Below, one piece after another: positions 60,822 through 64,000 of a stretch of DNA of 64,000 nucleotides (the first letter of the stretch is position 1; each line of letters begins with the position of its first letter). The position numbers and the translations under genes are program-made. Under the pieces are notes generated by a model. It did not search any database. It was not told where the DNA came from and was given only the letters and a program-made list of their open reading frames with translations. Origin of the DNA: Sphingobium scionense (GTDB lineage Bacteria; Pseudomonadota; Alphaproteobacteria; Sphingomonadales; Sphingomonadaceae); the NCBI RefSeq assembly GCF_014197035.1, contig NZ_JACIEU010000022.1, positions 21,660 to 85,659 on the forward strand, in the 5' to 3' direction.

Positions 60822-61204
60822 GCCTGATGCTGTTGCTGGCGGCGGCCGCCGCCCCACCCATGGTCGTGGTCGACGAGCGCGACGTGATGCGCGACGAGCC
60901 GCCGCCCCATGGCGAGATCGGCATGTCGACCGCCTATCGCATCAGCGACGCCGTGCCGCAGCCGCGCAGCATGGAGTTCCGCAAACGCGTGCTGCATGTC
61001 GGCGCGGCAATCGGCGTCCATCCGATCGCCCATGACGAGGTCTATTATGTCCTGTCGGGCGAAGGGGTGGTGACGTCCGACGGCGTCGAAAAGCCGCTGA
61101 CCCCGGGCATGGCCGCCTATCTCTACAAGGATGCCAAGGTGGGCATCCGGCAGGTCGGCACGGAACCGCTGGCGCTGATCATCAGCTATCCGGTGGCTCA
61201 CTGA
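60818..61204 (+). CDS. Small exported cupin protein
   Basis: A 128-aa cupin with a hydrophobic N-terminal signal (MSLMLLLAAAAAPP). The first cupin motif is GVHPIAHDEVYYVLSGEG, which supplies two His and one Glu metal ligands. The second motif is weak (PGMAAYLYKDAKVGI). It begins at an ATGA overlap with the pectate lyase stop, so it is translated with it. KdgF, a cupin, converts unsaturated uronates in pectin breakdown; this protein may act likewise on the lyase products, but it is exported and shorter in motif 2, so the analogy is tentative. Confidence 0.85.
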   Translation: MSLMLLLAAAAAPPMVVVDERDVMRDEPPPHGEIGMSTAYRISDAVPQPRSMEFRKRVLHVGAAIGVHPIAHDEVYYVLSGEGVVTSDGVEKPLTPGMAAYLYKDAKVGIRQVGTEPLALIISYPVAH

Positions 61205-61225
61205 CCGGACATGTCACCAGGCAAG

Positions 61226-61402
61226 TTACCAGGCGCGGGGCACATTGCCGATGCGTCTGGCGACATCGGTCTCGATCGCGTTGAGTTCCGCCTGACTGAG
61301 CACGCCCGACAGCATCAGCCGGCGCATCAGTTCATCAACCAGGGCGGCGAGAAAATGCAGTTCGCTGCGTTCCGAGACATAATCGAGATCCTGGCTGTCC
61401 AT
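61226..61402 (-). CDS. Small hypothetical protein, 58 aa
   Basis: Read by eye on the minus strand: GGAGGAACCGC precedes ATG 61402. The protein begins MDSQDLDYVSERSELHFLAA and continues as a single helical unit with VDELMRRLMLSGVLSQAELNAIE and ends NVPRAW at TAA 61226. The 'L-M-x-x-G-V-L-S-x-A-E-L' pattern recurs in short sphingomonad proteins, with a helix-turn-helix-like or dimerising look. It is convergent with the cupin gene and 74 bases downstream of the esterase gene on the same strand. Function unknown. Confidence 0.72.
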   Translation of the reverse strand: MDSQDLDYVSERSELHFLAALVDELMRRLMLSGVLSQAELNAIETDVARRIGNVPRAW

Positions 61403-61476
61403 GCGGTTCCTCCAGTTGCATGGGCGGACTCAACGCGCCCGTCCCCATTTGGTTGCGGCCCGGCAACGAACGAGGT

Positions 61477-63045
61477 TCAACTGCCTGGCTGGATATAAGG
61501 GACGCGGGCGAAGAGTTCCCGCTCCCAGCCGCGCGGATCGCTTTCCACCCGGCTGTCGACATCGACGATCATCGTCTGGCGCCCGTCCAGCCGATATTGC
61601 GGCCAGGGCACCATCCCGGCGCCATTGGGATCACCGCACCGGGCGAACGCCAGGAAGCGCTGCATCAGCGCACGCGAGGCCGCCTGGGCGCCTGCGCCCG
61701 TGCCGGTGAAGCTGCCCGGCGCATCGAGCGTGCCGAAGGCGAGCGCGATGTCCATGGTGTGTGGCGCACCACGTTCGGGCTGGGTCGGCGAAGCGAAATC
61801 CACCTGATAGACCCAGGTCGGCGCATCGGCGCGCGCGCGCGCCTCCGCCTCCAGCACCTGCCCCGGCCAGCTGCGCCCGGCCGTGGTCGCGGCGTAGAAG
61901 ATGCGCTCCGCCGACCAGTCGGGATAGCGGGCGCGATATTGGGCGACGATCCATTCGGGCGAGAGGTCCATGCGCAGTTCCGGCGCGATCCGGGCGGCGA
62001 GGTTGGACCAGTCCAGCCCCTTGAGCTTGGAGCCATGGGGATCGATGAAGGCGCGGGTCTCGTCATGGGTGTTGCCGAGCATCATCGGGATCGCCTGCGA
62101 CTGGGGCGGCGCATCGGGCCAGAAGGGATGGCGCAGGAGATGGGTCATGTCGAGCACCGGTCCCATATAGAGGCCGCCGCCCAATATGGGATCTTCGGCC
62201 GCCAGAGCCTCCACCAGTTGCGCGGTCGACCGTGACAGCAAGAATGACAGGTCATCGGCCTTTACGCCCAGCCGGGCGAGATAGGCCTGCGCCCGCTTCG
62301 TCGCGTTGAGCGGGCCGGAGGCCGTCACCTGCTGCCCGCTCATGGTGATGGCGCGGTGGAACAGGCCGGCGGCGGCGGGCATCGCCATCATCGTCGCGAT
62401 CTTGGCGCCGCCGCCCGACTGGCCAAAGACCAGGATATTGCCGGGATCGCCGCCAAAGGCCGCGATATTGTCGCGCACCCATTGCAGCGCGAGGATGAGG
62501 TCAAGCTGGCCCGCATTGCCGCTGTCGGCGAAGCGCGGATCGAGCCGGGCGAGATAGAGATAGCCGAAGATGTTGAGCCGGTGGTTGACCGTCACCACCA
62601 CGACATCGCCCTGCGCCGCGAGCCGGTCGCCATAGGTCAGCGGATCGACCACGGAGCCGTTGGAATAGGCGCCGCCATGGATGTAGAGCATCACCGGCCG
62701 TTTGGCGCGCGGGTCCGGGCCGGGGGTCCAGATATTGAGGAACAGGCAGTCCTCGCTCTCCGGCTCCTGCTTGCCCTGTTGCGGGCAGGACGGCGCGAAG
62801 GCGCCGGCATCGGCGGTGCCGGTCCAGCCATCGGGCGCAAGCGGTGCCTGAAAGCGGCGGGGCGCGGTATCCTGACCATAGCGCAGGCCGCGAAAGACAT
62901 GGAGGCCGCCTTCGCGGGTGCCGGCAACCCGGCCCTTGCGGGTGGTCACGATGCTGGAGGCGGCGGCATGAGCCGGGCGAGCGAGGCTGGCGCCCAGCAG
63001 GGCCGCAGCCCCGGTCAACGCGCTCCGCCGGTCGATATCGGGCAT
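61477..63045 (-). CDS. Type-B carboxylesterase, exported
   Basis: Alpha/beta-hydrolase of the carboxylesterase/cholinesterase family, 522 aa. The Tat-like start is DRRSALTGAAALLGASLARP. Family blocks are GLRYGQDTAPRRFQAP, SEDCLFLNIWTPG, VMLYIHGGAYSNGS (oxyanion hole) and VVVVTVNHRLNIFGYL. The nucleophile elbow is GQSGGG; most members have GESAGG, so two of six residues differ but Ser remains. The Glu is in NTHDETRAFID and the His in GAPHTMDIALAFG. In this pectin locus it may remove acyl or methyl esters from pectin fragments; that is inference. Confidence 0.9.
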   Translation of the reverse strand: MPDIDRRSALTGAAALLGASLARPAHAAASSIVTTRKGRVAGTREGGLHVFRGLRYGQDTAPRRFQAPLAPDGWTGTADAGAFAPSCPQQGKQEPESEDCLFLNIWTPGPDPRAKRPVMLYIHGGAYSNGSVVDPLTYGDRLAAQGDVVVVTVNHRLNIFGYLYLARLDPRFADSGNAGQLDLILALQWVRDNIAAFGGDPGNILVFGQSGGGAKIATMMAMPAAAGLFHRAITMSGQQVTASGPLNATKRAQAYLARLGVKADDLSFLLSRSTAQLVEALAAEDPILGGGLYMGPVLDMTHLLRHPFWPDAPPQSQAIPMMLGNTHDETRAFIDPHGSKLKGLDWSNLAARIAPELRMDLSPEWIVAQYRARYPDWSAERIFYAATTAGRSWPGQVLEAEARARADAPTWVYQVDFASPTQPERGAPHTMDIALAFGTLDAPGSFTGTGAGAQAASRALMQRFLAFARCGDPNGAGMVPWPQYRLDGRQTMIVDVDSRVESDPRGWERELFARVPYIQPGS

Positions 63046-63075
63046 CCGTCCTCCTGTGGTGAAACGGGAGGCAAG

Positions 63076-63200
63076 AGCCTGATCGTTTGAGGTGGAAGCG
63101 CTTTGCGCTTCCGCCGATAACGTGAATCAGGCTCTCTTCTTTGATTCCAGACCTTGATTCACGCTTCAGGCTGAGTTGGCCTGAAGCGATCATGGTCTAG
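63076..63200 (+). repeat. 125-bp dispersed double-hairpin repeat, copy C
   Basis: Full copy matching copy A (11654-11778) in length, orientation and structure. The left half runs from AGCCTGATCG to AATCAGGCT. The right half is AGACCTTGATTCACGCTTCA... with CCTGAAGCGATCATGGTCT closing the hairpin. It lies 31 bases upstream of the esterase ATG and 62 bases downstream of the kduD-like stop (minus strand), so it sits inside a minus-strand intergenic region. Confidence 0.88.
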
Positions 63201-63262
63201 CCCTCCTCTTTGGTCAAGTTGGTCCTGCGCCCGCCCTTAAGGAATGGGCGCAGGACGGGATA

Positions 63263-64000
63263 TCAGCGGGCCAGCCAGCCGCCATCGACGGCGAGGACAT
63301 GGCCATGGATATAATTGGCCGCCGGCGACGCCAGGAACACGGCGGCGCCGCCAATGTCGCTCGCGTCGCCCCAGCGGCCGGCCGGGATGCGTTCCTGGAT
63401 CTGGCGGTTGCGGGTCTCGTCGGCCTGCAGCGCGGCGGTGTTGTTGGTGGCGATATAGCCCGGCGCGATCGCGTTGACGTTGACGCCCTTGGCCGCCCAC
63501 TCGTTCGCCAGCAGCTTGGTGAGGCCGGCGACGCCGCTCTTGGACGCGGTATAGCTCGGCACGCGAATGCCGCCCTGGAACGACAGAAGCGAGGCGATAT
63601 TGACGATCTTGCCCGAGCCTTGGCGCAGCATGTGCCGCCCGGCCGCCTGGGCGAGGAAGAAGGTCGACTTCAAATTGGTGTCGATCACCGCATCCCAGTC
63701 TTCCTCGGTGAAGTCGACGCTGTCGGCGCGGCGGATGATGCCGGCATTGTTGATGAGGATGTCGAGGCCGCCCAGCTTCGCGATCGTCTCGTCGACGACG
63801 CGCTGCACCGGTTCGATGCTCGACAGGTCGGCCGAGACGATCTCAGCCTTGCGGCCGAGCGCGCGGACCTTCTCGACGGTCTCTTCCGCCGGGGTGCGGC
63901 CGACCGCCGCGATGTCGGCGCCGGCCGCCGCCAGCGACAGCGCGATCGCCTGGCCGATGCCGGTATTGGCGCCGGTGACGATGGCACGCCTGCCGCCAAG
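63263..64000 (-). CDS. kduD: SDR oxidoreductase, KduD-like (5' end off right edge)
   Basis: Short-chain dehydrogenase matching 2-dehydro-3-deoxy-D-gluconate 5-dehydrogenase (KduD), the NAD-dependent step that makes KDG from the diketo intermediate of pectin degradation. Visible are the cofactor motif TGANTGIGQAIA, the NNAG motif in DILINNAGIIRRADS, and the active-site YxxxK in SYTASKSGVAGLTKLL. The C-terminus is the typical IHGHVLAVDGGWLAR. 246 codons are in the window; only the first few residues should be missing. It fits the pectin locus. KduD is preferred over a generic SDR because of FTEEDWDAVIDTNLKSTFFLAQA and the locus; some doubt remains. Confidence 0.88.
   Translation of the reverse strand, partial: LGGRRAIVTGANTGIGQAIALSLAAAGADIAAVGRTPAEETVEKVRALGRKAEIVSADLSSIEPVQRVVDETIAKLGGLDILINNAGIIRRADSVDFTEEDWDAVIDTNLKSTFFLAQAAGRHMLRQGSGKIVNIASLLSFQGGIRVPSYTASKSGVAGLTKLLANEWAAKGVNVNAIAPGYIATNNTAALQADETRNRQIQERIPAGRWGDASDIGGAAVFLASPAANYIHGHVLAVDGGWLAR

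Overview
The window reads as chromosomal DNA of a sphingomonad (Alphaproteobacteria, Sphingomonadaceae; Sphingobium or Sphingomonas-like). It is GC-rich and carries many TonB-dependent receptors with DIIVTG-type plug starts, a FecI/FecR pair, a UrcA protein, an alphaproteobacterial LexA box (GAAC-N7-GAAC) upstream of uvrA, and a sucC-etfB-etfA run. No rRNA, tRNA, CRISPR array, transposase or phage gene was recognised. The genus is an inference from family content; no search was run.

Layout. 1-4347 (minus) is a FecI-FecR-receptor surface-signalling unit whose receptor runs off the left edge. 4730-7033 is a catecholate-type siderophore receptor with a Fur-like site and a strong terminator. 7175-11361 holds an NTF2-like protein, a PEP-CTERM surface protein, a stand-alone MreB and a ferredoxin reductase. 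11490-16762 is a sugar-acid locus: a Gln-rich mini protein, then a LuxR-type HTH, a Tat-exported Gfo/Idh/MocA oxidoreductase and an SMP-30 lactonase (minus), divergent from a GntP permease and a GntR regulator. 16872-18532 has four small minus-strand proteins of unknown role. 18679-20540 is a LytS/LytTR two-component pair, followed by a porin, a UrcA protein, an APH-fold kinase and a trimeric autotransporter adhesin. uvrA (26558-29473) is followed by an AT-rich putative zinc metallopeptidase and a toxin-antitoxin/nucleotidyltransferase cluster (29491-31934), the clearest accessory island here.

32037-41053 is mostly housekeeping or small envelope genes: a Csp protein, a glycine-zipper lipoprotein, etfA, etfB, sucC, an iron-permease-like protein and nhaA. 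41169-49676 is a run of plus-strand genes: an NfrB/NfrA-like pair, TauE/SafE plus a TIGR02186 protein, then VirJ/AcvB-DUF2147-MprF (aminoacyl-phospholipid turnover) and a VOC protein. A GH43 enzyme follows. 51640-55987 (minus) is a receptor, small membrane protein and PepSY-protein operon with stop/start overlaps.

56177-64000 looks like a pectin/uronate utilisation locus. A large receptor diverges from pectate lyase and cupin genes, with two identical 12-bp palindromes GACACCGGTGTC placed symmetrically in the shared intergenic region. A type-B carboxylesterase and a KduD-like dehydrogenase (off the right edge) follow.

The most notable non-genic signals are a 125-bp dispersed double-hairpin repeat (two full copies and one half copy), a 41-bp tandem repeat crossing the gntP stop codon, a perfect 33-bp tandem duplication upstream of nhaA, and the two operator pairs. 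Several genuine small proteins (49-67 aa) were read by eye.
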